From the NCBI RefSeq assembly GCF_033100795.1, contig NZ_JAWLVI010000004.1, positions 1 to 64,000 on the forward strand: a stretch of 64,000 nucleotides of DNA, in the 5' to 3' direction. The notes below the pieces were generated by a model. That model did not search any database. It saw only the letters and a program-made list of their open reading frames with translations, and was not told where the DNA came from. Both the position numbers and the translations under genes were made by a program. Positions within the stretch are counted from its first letter, which is position 1, and every line of letters starts with the position of its first letter. The stretch is from Pseudothioclava sp033100795 (GTDB lineage: Bacteria > Pseudomonadota > Alphaproteobacteria > Rhodobacterales > Rhodobacteraceae). Positions 44,437 to 56,529 of this stretch are shown here, piece after piece.

Positions 44437-45294
44437 CTATTCGGCAGCCACGGCGCTAAACTCGAATACATACTCCCCCTCGGGCAGGTCAGAACCGCTG
44501 TTGATGTGGAAATTGCATGATTTTCGCGAAGGTGTCCCCGGCTTCGCTGTTATGCCCGAGGTGTCAGTCAGCGGCGAGGTAATTAAGCTCGCAGTAACTT
44601 CGGGCGCTTCATCAAATGGCGGCTCAAAGCGGAGAGTGGCTGTTGCAATTTTTGTCGGCTGAACGATTTTGATACGAAGCAGACCTGTTTGGGAGCGCTC
44701 TTCGCTCGAAGTTATGTCTTGCGATGCTTCGACCACTTTTTTTTCGGTGCCGTAGCTCGGGAAAATGCTCTTGATCTGCATTTCTCGCGAAGATCGGCTC
44801 AACTGTTCCACTTGCGCGCGCACGGCATTAATCAACTCGCGCTGATCTGATCCATTGCCTTGGGAAATTCCAGTTTCAAGCGCCTGAAGTCTTTGCATCA
44901 GGTCCTCATTGACCTCACCGATACGAGATGCATCGCCGCCCTCGACCCAGTGGGTCACAGCCTTGTTTACGATTTCGGAAATGCTGCTTTGAACGCCCGC
45001 CACAATCCCCTCAATTTTGGTCACCGTCTCATGCGTTTTTTCACTGGCTTCAACTGACTTCTTATAAAACTCCCACGAAAGCCACGCCATGAAGAAGGAC
45101 AGCAGCAGCGCTGTGATTGTCAGGCCAAACGACACTAGAGAAAAGAAATCGAACGAATACAATTTGGGGGTAGAAGCAAGGGATGCATCCTGAGCGATTG
45201 CCCGCTCACAAAACAGGATAGAGGTAACGACGACCGCCAAGGCTGATCTGCATGTCGCACGCGCTCCGCTGAAAATCTCTTTACTGTTCGACAT
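44437..45294 (-). CDS. Membrane-anchored coiled-coil protein with a lectin-like C-terminus
   Basis: A 285-residue protein I do not recognise as a named family. An N-terminal hydrophobic stretch (ALAVVVTSILFCERAIAQ) looks like a signal peptide. A transmembrane helix follows (FGLTITALLLSFFMAWLSWE, about residues 57-76), then a helical, probably coiled-coil region to about 190. The last 75 residues are beta-rich and contain FEPPFDEAPEVTA, similar to FKEPFTGAPAVHV in the adjacent H-type lectin. GAGG lies 7 nt before the ATG. The gene is visibly A/T-richer than its neighbours, which suggests recent acquisition. Confidence 0.6.
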   Translation of the reverse strand: MSNSKEIFSGARATCRSALAVVVTSILFCERAIAQDASLASTPKLYSFDFFSLVSFGLTITALLLSFFMAWLSWEFYKKSVEASEKTHETVTKIEGIVAGVQSSISEIVNKAVTHWVEGGDASRIGEVNEDLMQRLQALETGISQGNGSDQRELINAVRAQVEQLSRSSREMQIKSIFPSYGTEKKVVEASQDITSSEERSQTGLLRIKIVQPTKIATATLRFEPPFDEAPEVTASLITSPLTDTSGITAKPGTPSRKSCNFHINSGSDLPEGEYVFEFSAVAAE

Positions 45295-45369
45295 CTCGAT
45301 ACCTCACGCAAAACACAACCAATGCGCGACACTAGGTCGAATTATCTCGCCAAACAATGGATTACTAAC

Positions 45370-45720
45370 TCAAAACACCTCCCAGTCGTCCTCGTGCGCG
45401 CAGGAGCCGATGGCCATCCAGTCGGCGCGGACGCGGGCGACGCGGGTGTCGCCCCAGGTGCGAAAGACGATCACAAAGCCCTCTTCGGTGATCATATCGG
45501 CGGAAATATCCATCCGGCCGTTGTGCTTTTGATCGAGGTCCCACATCGAAAATGCGACATGAACTGCCGGCGCGCCGGTAAAGGGCTCTTTGAACTCGAC
45601 AAGCTTGCGCAGCTCGCGCGGCCCCTCACCCGTCCACATCACGCCGCCGTCCTGATAGTCGGAAAACAGGACCAGCGACCCTTGCGCCACCCCGACCCTC
45701 TGGCCGTTCAATTTCAGCAT
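45370..45720 (-). CDS. H-type lectin domain protein
   Basis: A 116-residue protein. Residues about 35-110 match the H-type (Helix pomatia agglutinin-like) lectin fold: VEFKEPFTGAPAVHVAFS, then DLDQKHNGRMDISADM, and FRTWGDTRVARVRADWMAIG. Such domains bind N-acetylgalactosamine in eukaryotes; the bacterial ligands are mostly unknown. No signal peptide is visible. It lies 76 bp upstream of the coiled-coil gene in the same direction and is separated from atpC by a strong terminator. Confidence 0.83.
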   Translation of the reverse strand: MLKLNGQRVGVAQGSLVLFSDYQDGGVMWTGEGPRELRKLVEFKEPFTGAPAVHVAFSMWDLDQKHNGRMDISADMITEEGFVIVFRTWGDTRVARVRADWMAIGSCAHEDDWEVF

Positions 45721-45776
45721 AGCAGCCCGCGCCTCCTGATGATCTACCCAAAGATGTATTCCGCGCCGGACAAAAG

Positions 45777-45810
45777 AAAAAGCCCCGAGACCTGCGTCCC
45801 GGGGCTTTTT
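45777..45810. terminator. Terminator of the atpHAGDC operon
   Basis: AAAAAGCCCCG (45777-45787) and CGGGGCTTTTT (45800-45810) are perfect 11-nt arms around 12 bases, 20 nt beyond the atpC stop. T-runs exist in both directions. Confidence 0.9.
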
Positions 45811-45829
45811 ATCAATCTGTTGCGCCGGA

Positions 45830-46228
45830 TCAGAGGCTCATATGGGAGCCAAGGGCTTCCATATCAGCGAGCATCTTCGTCGCAGCGTCGACCACCGAAG
45901 GATGGGCCTCTTCGACCACCTTCTTGGCTTCCGCCATCATCTCGGCGTGGATCGCGGGCGTCAGCTCGGCTTTCGGCACACCGCGCTCTGCGAGCACGGT
46001 GACGCCGGTTGCCTCGACCTGAACGAAACCGCCGGTCACGGCGTAGTCCTCGGTGCCTTGCGGACCGACGACAACAAGGATGCCCGGCCGCAGCGTTGCG
46101 ATGAGGGGGGCGTGCCCCGCCATCACGGTCAGGTCGCCATCGGCGCCCGGAACGCGAACCTCGGTCACCTGCGCAGAAGCAAGCTTCCGCTCGGGCGAGA
46201 CAAGGTCAAATTGCATCGTATCGGCCAT
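45830..46228 (-). CDS. atpC: ATP synthase epsilon subunit
   Basis: A 132-residue F1 epsilon subunit: MQFDLVSPERKLASAQVTEV, VPGADGDLTVMAGHAPLIAT, then GGFVQVEATGVTVLAERG, and a short C-terminal helical part. It links the central stalk to F0 and can inhibit ATP hydrolysis. Last gene of atpHAGDC, 12 bp after atpD. Confidence 0.95.
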   Translation of the reverse strand: MADTMQFDLVSPERKLASAQVTEVRVPGADGDLTVMAGHAPLIATLRPGILVVVGPQGTEDYAVTGGFVQVEATGVTVLAERGVPKAELTPAIHAEMMAEAKKVVEEAHPSVVDAATKMLADMEALGSHMSL

Positions 46229-46240
46229 TGCTCAAGCTCC

Positions 46241-47659
<1,419 letters not shown>

Positions 47660-47678
47660 ATTCGTTTCTCCGATTTCG

Positions 47679-48554
47679 TCAGAGCGCCTCGGCGCCCGAA
47701 ATAATTTCGATGAGCTCGTTGGTGATCACGGCCTGACGCGAGCGGTTGAACTCGATCGTCAGCTTGTCGATCATCTCGCCAGCGTTCCGCGTTGCGTTAT
47801 CCATTGCCGACATCTGGGCGCCGTTGAAGGACGCGTTATTTTCCAGAAGTGCAGCGAAGATCTGGGTCGCAACACCGCGCGGCAGAAGGTCTGCCAGGAT
47901 CTCTTCCTCGCTGGGTTCGTAGTCATATGCGGCCGAGGCACCTGCCTCGTCGCTGGCTTCGAACGCAGCCGGAATGATCTGTTTCGCGGTCGGAACCTGA
48001 GAGATCACGCTCTCGAACAGCGAGTAGAAGATCGTCGCGACATCGAATTCGCCCGCATCAAAGCGGCCGAGGATGTCGCGCGCGATATCCTGCGCGTTGT
48101 TGTAACCGAGCTTCTTGACCTCCGAGAGATCGACATGCGCTACGAAATACTGCCCAAGATCGCGGCGCAGAGCGTCGCGGCCTTTTTTGCCGACGGTGAG
48201 AATTTTCACCGTTTTGCCGGCGGCCAGCAGTTCGTTCGCTTTCACACGGGCCAGTTTTGCGATGTTGGCGTTGAAGCCACCGCAAAGCCCGCGCTCGCCG
48301 GTCATCACCACCAAGAGGTGGGTCTGAGCCGAGCCCGTCCCGGCCAGAAGCCGGGGCGCGCTATCGGAGCCGCCCACCGAGGCAGCAAGCCCCGACATGA
48401 CGGCGGTCATGCGCTCGGCGAAGGGCCGTGCGCTTTCGGCGGCTTCCTGGGCGCGGCGCAATTTTGCGGCCGCGACCATCTGCATCGCCTTCGTGATCTT
48501 CCGAGTGTTCTTAACACTCTCGATCCGGTTTTTCAGATCCTTAAGGCTGGGCAT
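47679..48554 (-). CDS. atpG: ATP synthase gamma subunit
   Basis: A 291-residue central stalk subunit. It shows the conserved N-terminal helix MPSLKDLKNRIESVKNTRKI, GERGLCGGFNANI in the middle, and the C-terminal helix SAMDNATRNAGEMIDKLT with NRSRQAVITNELIEIISGAEAL. It rotates inside the alpha/beta hexamer. Confidence 0.97.
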   Translation of the reverse strand: MPSLKDLKNRIESVKNTRKITKAMQMVAAAKLRRAQEAAESARPFAERMTAVMSGLAASVGGSDSAPRLLAGTGSAQTHLLVVMTGERGLCGGFNANIAKLARVKANELLAAGKTVKILTVGKKGRDALRRDLGQYFVAHVDLSEVKKLGYNNAQDIARDILGRFDAGEFDVATIFYSLFESVISQVPTAKQIIPAAFEASDEAGASAAYDYEPSEEEILADLLPRGVATQIFAALLENNASFNGAQMSAMDNATRNAGEMIDKLTIEFNRSRQAVITNELIEIISGAEAL

Positions 48555-48574
48555 ATCCCTGTCCTTTCAGGCGC

Positions 48575-50104
48575 TTACGCGAACGTCTTGGCGAATTCTT
48601 CGATCGCAGCTTTGATCTTGTCCGCGTCGGCACCTTTGACCTTCGGATCTTCTTTGGTGATCCAGTCGAGGATGTCGCGACGGTTGGTGCGCAGGTGGTT
48701 CAGAAGACCCTGCTCCCAGCGACCGACGTTCGCCACTGCCACGTTGTCCAGGTAGCCGTTGGTGCCTGCGAAGATGATGCAGACGATTTCGGCGTTGGTC
48801 AGCGGCGAGTATTGCGGCTGTTTCATCAGCTCGGTCAGACGAGCACCACGCGCCAGAAGCTTCTGGGTTGCAGCGTCGAGATCCGAACCGAACTGAGCGA
48901 AGGCGGCCATCTCGCGGTACTGAGCGAGCTCCAGTTTCACCGGGCCAGCAACCGATTTCATCGAGTTGGTCTGAGCCGACGAGCCCACGCGCGACACCGA
49001 CAGACCGGTGTTAACGGCCGGGCGGATACCCTGGTAGAACAGTTCGGTTTCAAGGAAGATCTGGCCGTCGGTGATCGAGATCACGTTGGTCGGAATGAAG
49101 GCCGACACGTCGCCGCCCTGGGTTTCGATAACCGGCAGAGCGGTCAGCGAGCCAGCGCCGAAGTCCTCGTTCAGCTTTGCCGAACGCTCGAGGAGACGCG
49201 AGTGCAGGTAGAAAACGTCGCCCGGATAAGCTTCGCGGCCCGGCGGGCGGCGCAGCAGGAGCGACATCTGACGATAGGACACAGCCTGCTTCGACAGGTC
49301 ATCATAGATGATCAGCGCGTGGCGGCCCGAGTCACGGAAGTACTCGGCCATAGCGGTTGCTGCGTAGGGTGCGAGGAACTGCATCGGAGCCGGGTCCGAA
49401 GCGGTTGCTGCGATAACGGTGGTATATTCCAGAGCGCCGTTTTCCTCGAGCTTTTTCACAAGCTGAGCAACAGTCGAACGCTTTTGGCCGATAGCGACGT
49501 AGAAGCAGTGCAGTTTGTTTGCCGGATCTGCGTCGTTATAGGATTTCTGGTTCAGAATGGTGTCGAGCGCGATAGCGGTCTTGCCGGTCTGACGGTCACC
49601 AATGATCAGTTCGCGCTGGCCACGGCCAACGGGGATCATTGCGTCAACCGACTTGAGGCCGGTTGCCATCGGTTCGTGAACCGATTTCCGCGGAATGATG
49701 CCCGGAGCTTTCACGTCGGCAACGCGACGCTCGGCTGCCTCGATCGGACCTTTGCCGTCGAGCGGGTTACCAAGGCCGTCAACGACGCGGCCCAGCAGGC
49801 CTTCGCCAACCGGGACGTCCACGATAGCGTTGGTACGCTTGACCGTATCGCCTTCTTTAATATCGCGGTCCGAACCGAAGATAACGACACCGACGTTGTC
49901 GGTTTCGAGGTTCAGGGCCATCCCGCGGATACCACCGGGGAATTCGACCATTTCACCGGCCTGGATGTTATCCAGCCCGTGAACGCGTGCGATACCATCG
50001 CCGACGGAGAGCACGCGGCCCACTTCAGCGACTTGGGCGTCCTGCCCGAAGTTCTTGATCTGCTCCTTGAGGATAGCAGAGATCTCAGCTGCTTGGATGC
50101 CCAT
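48575..50104 (-). CDS. atpA: ATP synthase alpha subunit
   Basis: A 509-residue non-catalytic nucleotide-binding F1 subunit. It has the P-loop GDRQTGKT near residue 170, VSYRQMSLLLRRPPGREAYP, and the signature-type PAVNTGLSVSRVGS near 365. The start overlaps the atpH stop as TAATG, so the two are translationally coupled. Confidence 0.98.
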   Translation of the reverse strand: MGIQAAEISAILKEQIKNFGQDAQVAEVGRVLSVGDGIARVHGLDNIQAGEMVEFPGGIRGMALNLETDNVGVVIFGSDRDIKEGDTVKRTNAIVDVPVGEGLLGRVVDGLGNPLDGKGPIEAAERRVADVKAPGIIPRKSVHEPMATGLKSVDAMIPVGRGQRELIIGDRQTGKTAIALDTILNQKSYNDADPANKLHCFYVAIGQKRSTVAQLVKKLEENGALEYTTVIAATASDPAPMQFLAPYAATAMAEYFRDSGRHALIIYDDLSKQAVSYRQMSLLLRRPPGREAYPGDVFYLHSRLLERSAKLNEDFGAGSLTALPVIETQGGDVSAFIPTNVISITDGQIFLETELFYQGIRPAVNTGLSVSRVGSSAQTNSMKSVAGPVKLELAQYREMAAFAQFGSDLDAATQKLLARGARLTELMKQPQYSPLTNAEIVCIIFAGTNGYLDNVAVANVGRWEQGLLNHLRTNRRDILDWITKEDPKVKGADADKIKAAIEEFAKTFA

Positions 50105-50670
50105 TATCCAACCTCTTTCATGGCGTTTCTGAGGGAAGCGAGCTTCGAGCGGACCGACGTGTCGATCATGCGCGAGCCCAGCTTGACGATCATGCCGCCG
50201 ATGAGATTTTCATCCACGGCGATATCGAGTTTGACGGACTTACCCGTCTGTTTCGTGAGCGCGGCAGCCAGTTTGTCGGCCTGCGCTTTCGAAAGCTTGG
50301 AGGCGGCGGTGACTTCGGCAGTCACTTCGCCTTTCTCGTCGGCGATGGCTTCGGCCAGTGCCTTGAGAAGTTGCGGCAGCGCGAAGAGGCGGCGTTTTTG
50401 CGCCATCAGCGACAGGCCGTTTGCCAGAGCGGGCGTCAGGCCCATCTTCTTGGCGACAGCGGCAATCGCGGCCTCTTGTTCGGCGCGAGCATAGACCGGC
50501 GAGGAGATCAGGTCGCGCAACTCGGCCGAGTCGGCCAGCGCGGCGCCAAGCGCCTCAACGTCTTTCTCGAGCGCGGCAAGACCCTTGTCTTCGCGTGCGA
50601 GTTCGAAAATTGCCGTGGCATAACGCCCGGCGATGGCTGCGGAAATCGAAGCTGGTTCGGACACGTCCAC
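50104..50670 (-). CDS. atpH: ATP synthase delta subunit
   Basis: A 188-residue F1 delta subunit, which joins F1 to the peripheral stalk: RYATAIFELAREDKGLAALE at the N-terminus and VDENLIGGMIVKLGSRMIDT near the C-terminus, both standard. First gene of the operon. As usual for alphaproteobacteria the F0 genes are in another locus. Confidence 0.96.
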   Translation of the reverse strand: MDVSEPASISAAIAGRYATAIFELAREDKGLAALEKDVEALGAALADSAELRDLISSPVYARAEQEAAIAAVAKKMGLTPALANGLSLMAQKRRLFALPQLLKALAEAIADEKGEVTAEVTAASKLSKAQADKLAAALTKQTGKSVKLDIAVDENLIGGMIVKLGSRMIDTSVRSKLASLRNAMKEVG

Positions 50671-50727
50671 CCTTCCGATGCTTTGGCCCCGTCGCGGATC
50701 ACAATGTCCGGTCCCGGGGACTCCCTA

Positions 50728-50753
50728 GGTGCAAAGTCCTTCCCCCTTGCACC
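50728..50753. repeat. Dyad GGTGCAA-N12-TTGCACC upstream of atpH
   Basis: Perfect 7-nt arms at 50728-50734 and 50747-50753 with a 12-nt centre, about 58 nt before the atpH start. It could be an operator or an mRNA hairpin in the leader. Confidence 0.4.
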
Positions 50754-50806
50754 GCGTATCGGGGAGGCGTGTAGCAGAGCATTCCCCACCTCGCAACCTT
50801 CTTGCG

Positions 50807-50818
50807 CACGTTAACGTG
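50807..50818. promoter_or_regulatory. CACGTTAACGTG palindrome upstream of atpH
   Basis: A perfect 12-bp palindrome about 137 nt upstream of the atpH start. It is a plausible transcription factor site; the factor is unknown. Confidence 0.35.
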
Positions 50819-50979
50819 AGTGAAAAAGGCGCATTTTCCGCTCCATCACGCTGCAAGTGCAAAAAGGGCCAAAAAGTTCGGGCGCTAACGGCAGAAATCC
50901 GGGCTTTCACGCCGGTTTTACGGAATCGGCCAATGCGGGTGATTCACCCTGTTTGCCGCCCCGAGGTGTCGCATTTTCC

Positions 50980-51738
50980 TCAGACCGGGTCGCTAACGGG
51001 TCGCCCTGCCCCCTCAAGGATGGACAGCGGCTTGCGCACGGCAGCCCCCAGTCCGCTGCGCCGCGGGGTGTGGAGTTGCTTGGACACTTCCAGCATCACA
51101 ACCCCCGCCGCCAGAAAGCCCGAAACCCGCCCGCCGACTCCTTCCCAGAACTGTGCCGAGCGCAGCCAGAAGCGCCGCGTCGAGGGCGGAATATAAAGCG
51201 CCGAGGAATGCCGCTCGGGCACGAACCCCGCGCGCCGCGCCAGATGATCCAGTTGCGACAGCGTGAACGGACGCCCGAACCCGAAGGGCGTGGTTTCACG
51301 CGGCGCCCAAAGCCCGGTGCGGTTCGGCACGATAAACAGCGCCCGCCCGCCGGGGCCAAGCACGCGCCAACATTCCTCCATCAGCGCATCGGGATTATCC
51401 GAGGTCTCCAGCCCGTGCATCACCACCAGTTTATCGACAAGGCCGGTCTCAAGGGGCCAGCGGGTTTCTTCACACAGGACCGAGACATTGGGCATCCCCG
51501 CAGGCCAGGGCATCACCCCCTGCCCCGCCGGCATCAGCCCGATCACGCGGCGCGCCGGTTGCAGATAGGGTCGCAACAGCGGCACCGCAAAACCATAGCC
51601 CACAACGGTTTGCCCCGCCATTTCCGAAGGCGTCGCAGGCCAGATCTGGGTCACACGATCACGGATTGCCCTTTGCGCCGCGCGCCCTAACTGGGTGCGG
51701 TAATAGAAATTGCGCAGGTCTAGCACATCAAGATGCAT
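50980..51738 (-). CDS. Class I SAM-dependent methyltransferase
   Basis: A 252-residue protein starting MHLDVLDLRNFYYRTQLGRA. It contains a motif-I-like GYGFAVPLLRPYL, VIGLMPAG, and the post-motif segment VDKLVVMHGLETSDNP with GGRALFIVPNRTGLWAPR, as in the methyltransferase commonly encoded opposite gloB in Rhodobacteraceae. The substrate is unknown. GGAGG lies 11 nt before this ATG; an upstream ATG at 51777 is less likely. Confidence 0.8.
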   Translation of the reverse strand: MHLDVLDLRNFYYRTQLGRAAQRAIRDRVTQIWPATPSEMAGQTVVGYGFAVPLLRPYLQPARRVIGLMPAGQGVMPWPAGMPNVSVLCEETRWPLETGLVDKLVVMHGLETSDNPDALMEECWRVLGPGGRALFIVPNRTGLWAPRETTPFGFGRPFTLSQLDHLARRAGFVPERHSSALYIPPSTRRFWLRSAQFWEGVGGRVSGFLAAGVVMLEVSKQLHTPRRSGLGAAVRKPLSILEGAGRPVSDPV

Positions 51739-51800
51739 TGCGCTGGCCGCCTCCTTGAGCGAAGTTACCCCTAACAATAGCCGAGCCTACGGGAAAATCC

Positions 51801-52571
51801 ATGACTGTCGAACTGCTTATCATCCCTTGTCTGGCAGATAATTATGCCTATGCGGTGCATGATGCTGCAACCGGCACGACGACCATCGTCGATGTTCCCG
51901 AGGCGGGACCTGTGGTGCAAGCCTTGGCCGATCGTGGCTGGAAAGCCTCGCATATCCTGCTCACGCATCACCACAGCGACCATATTGACGGGGTCAAGGC
52001 GCTGGCGGCGATGTCGGGCGCGCGGGTGATCGGCGCGGGGGCAGACGCGCATCGCCTGCCGCCCCTGTCGCAAGAGGTTTCCGGCGGGGATGTCCTGCAT
52101 ATCGGCATGGAAAGCGTCGAGGTCATCGAAGCCACGGGCCATACCGTCGGGCATCTGGCCTATTACTTCCCGCAGGCGGGGCTTTTGTTTTCGGGCGACA
52201 GCCTGATGAGCTGGGGCTGCGGGCGGCTGTTCGAGGGGTCTCCGTCGCAGATGTTCGACACGCTGGCCCGTTTCATGGCGTTGCCTGACGAGACGCTGGT
52301 CTGTTCGGGTCACGAATACACCACCGCAAATGGCCGCTTTGCACTCAGCCTTGAACCCGAGCACCCCGCCCTTCTGGCCCGTATGGCCGAGGTCGAGGCA
52401 CTGCGTGCCGAGGGGCGCCCCACCGTGCCCGCGACGCTAAAGCTTGAAAAAGCCACCAACCCGTTCCTGCGCGGCCATGACAAAGGCTTGCGCGCCGCAT
52501 TAGGCCTGCGCCCCGACGCAAGCGCCCTTGCCACCTTTACCGAAGCGCGCATCCGCAAGGATAGCTTCTAA
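51801..52571 (+). CDS. gloB: Hydroxyacylglutathione hydrolase (glyoxalase II)
   Basis: A 256-residue metallo-beta-lactamase fold enzyme that hydrolyses S-lactoylglutathione to lactate and glutathione. The metal ligands are in THHHSDHIDG (about residue 55), GHTVGHLAY (about 113), FSGDSL and CSGHEYT. The C-terminal substrate domain ends with ATFTEARIRKDSF, where R and K bind glutathione. It diverges from the methyltransferase gene with about 60 bp between starts. Confidence 0.95.
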   Translation: MTVELLIIPCLADNYAYAVHDAATGTTTIVDVPEAGPVVQALADRGWKASHILLTHHHSDHIDGVKALAAMSGARVIGAGADAHRLPPLSQEVSGGDVLHIGMESVEVIEATGHTVGHLAYYFPQAGLLFSGDSLMSWGCGRLFEGSPSQMFDTLARFMALPDETLVCSGHEYTTANGRFALSLEPEHPALLARMAEVEALRAEGRPTVPATLKLEKATNPFLRGHDKGLRAALGLRPDASALATFTEARIRKDSF

Positions 52572-52576
52572 GAGGG

Positions 52577-53950
52577 TTAAACGCGCGGCTCGGGCTGGGG
52601 ATCCTCGGCCCGTCCGGCGGCCTCTTGCGCCCGATGTGCCCGCAGCGCATCCGCGATATACAGCCGCGAAAGCGCTGCATAAAGCGGCTCGGGCAGAATG
52701 AAGCGCGAGGTGCCATAGCCCAGCATCGCCGCCGCCATGATTGCCACAAGGTTCTCGTGGTTGCCGGTCATTTCAAGAATAATCACGAAGGCCGTCATCG
52801 GCGCCTGCGTCACGCCGGCAAAATAGCCCGCCATCCCCAGAATCGCCGCCAGCCCGACATCCGAGGCCAGAACCGTCGCGACCGTCGCCCCAAGCCCCGC
52901 GCCAACCGACAGCGAAGGCGCGAACAGACCGCCCGGTATCCCCGAGACCGTCGCCGCCAGCGTCGCCAGCAGCTTGCCAAAGAAATAGCCGATCGGCGGA
53001 GCCTCGCCTTCGACCGCAGCACGGGCCTGCTCGTAACCGGTGCCAAAGGTGCCGCCGCCATAGACGATGCCCACGATCGCCGAAACAATACCCGCGACCA
53101 GCGCGACCAGAATGACCTTGCGCAATGGCGTAACCGAGCGCCAGCGGCGGATGCGCCGGATGATCGTGATCGTCAGGCGGCTGAACACCGCCCCCATCAG
53201 CCCGCCAAACAGCCCGCAAGCCAGCACCAGAACCCAATCGCCGGGCGCATCGGCCAAGGCGTCCGCCTGACCGAAATAGGTATAGCTGCCCAGCATCGCG
53301 AGCGAGCAGATACCGGCGATAATCACCGTCGACAGCACAACCCCGTTGGTGCGCGCCTGATACGAGCGCCCCATCTCCTCGATCGCGAAAACGATCCCCG
53401 CGAGCGGCGTATTGAAGGCCGCCGCGATCCCCGCCGCAGAGCCAGCCAGAATCAGCCCGCGCCGCTCGGCCATGCCTCCGAACCTGCCCGCCAGAAGCAT
53501 GATCGAAGCCCCGACCTGCACCGTCGGCCCCTCGCGCCCGATGGATGCACCAAAGAACATGCCAAGGATGGTCAGGGCCATCTTGCCGATGATGACCCGC
53601 AGTCCCAGCATCCCGCCCCGATCGGGCAGGTCGCGCAAATGGCGCGCGGCAATCGCCTGCGGAATCCCCGAGCCTTGCGTGCCGGGAAAGAACTTGAACG
53701 CCAGCACCGCGCAAAGCACAAAACCCAGAGGCGTGATCAGCAAAGGGGCGTAGCCATGCCCGCCGATCGCCGCGATCTTGGTGAACAGGTGTTGGGCCAA
53801 ATCGGCCGCCAAAGCGAAGCCGACACTGATCACACCAATCGCGATTGCGCCCACCCAGAACACCACGCGGGATTTCCACAACCGCCGCGACGACACCATC
53901 GCGCGCGATCGTCTGAGCATTGCCATGCGGGCAATTCGGAATTTTCCCAT
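52577..53950 (-). CDS. ClC family chloride channel/antiporter
   Basis: A 457-residue membrane protein. Filter motifs are GSGIP (in GTQGSGIPQAI), GREGP (GASIGREGPTVQ, with the gating glutamate) and GIPGGLFAPSLSVGAG. About ten to twelve membrane helices are expected, and no C-terminal CBS domains are present. The gating glutamate is compatible with a Cl-/H+ antiporter; transport type cannot be proved. The start MGKFRIARMA is preferred to an upstream extension. It converges with gloB, 5 bp apart. Confidence 0.9.
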   Translation of the reverse strand: MGKFRIARMAMLRRSRAMVSSRRLWKSRVVFWVGAIAIGVISVGFALAADLAQHLFTKIAAIGGHGYAPLLITPLGFVLCAVLAFKFFPGTQGSGIPQAIAARHLRDLPDRGGMLGLRVIIGKMALTILGMFFGASIGREGPTVQVGASIMLLAGRFGGMAERRGLILAGSAAGIAAAFNTPLAGIVFAIEEMGRSYQARTNGVVLSTVIIAGICSLAMLGSYTYFGQADALADAPGDWVLVLACGLFGGLMGAVFSRLTITIIRRIRRWRSVTPLRKVILVALVAGIVSAIVGIVYGGGTFGTGYEQARAAVEGEAPPIGYFFGKLLATLAATVSGIPGGLFAPSLSVGAGLGATVATVLASDVGLAAILGMAGYFAGVTQAPMTAFVIILEMTGNHENLVAIMAAAMLGYGTSRFILPEPLYAALSRLYIADALRAHRAQEAAGRAEDPQPEPRV

Positions 53951-54138
53951 AGCGCGTGTCCCTGTTTTCCCCGCAATGGACCTTTGCCGGGCCGTTTTCA
54001 ACCCCACAGCCCCGAAAGACAGGCGCAAATACCATCCCGAAAGCCGCTTGTGGCGTTCACTTTTCGGGCAAGTTGCATGTCAAGCGCGAAATTTCCGACG
54101 AAAGGGCTTGAAGCCGCCGGATTTCCACCGAAGTTTAA

Positions 54139-54159
54139 CCCTATGGGCCGAGGATAGGG
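54139..54159. repeat. Inverted repeat upstream of clpA
   Basis: CCCTAT, nine bases, ATAGGG, about 43 bp before the clpA ATG. It may be an operator or a leader hairpin; no T-run follows. Confidence 0.35.
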
Positions 54160-54201
54160 AAATATCCGAAAGGGTCCGGCCTAATTGAAAGGAGTGCCAC
54201 C

Positions 54202-56528
<2,327 letters not shown>

Positions 56529-56529
<1 letters not shown>

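Larger units (their letters stand above)
50671..50979. other. Leader and promoter region of the atp operon
   Basis: A 309-bp region between atpH and the end of the methyltransferase gene on the same strand. I see no coding sequence. It contains two dyads (50728-50753 and 50807-50818). No clear sigma70 promoter was assigned by eye, although the operon promoter must lie here or further upstream. Confidence 0.5.

Noticed and set aside
48695..50494. 599-codon open frame opposite atpA and atpH
   Set aside because: Antisense shadow of conserved genes; composition lacks any recognisable domain.
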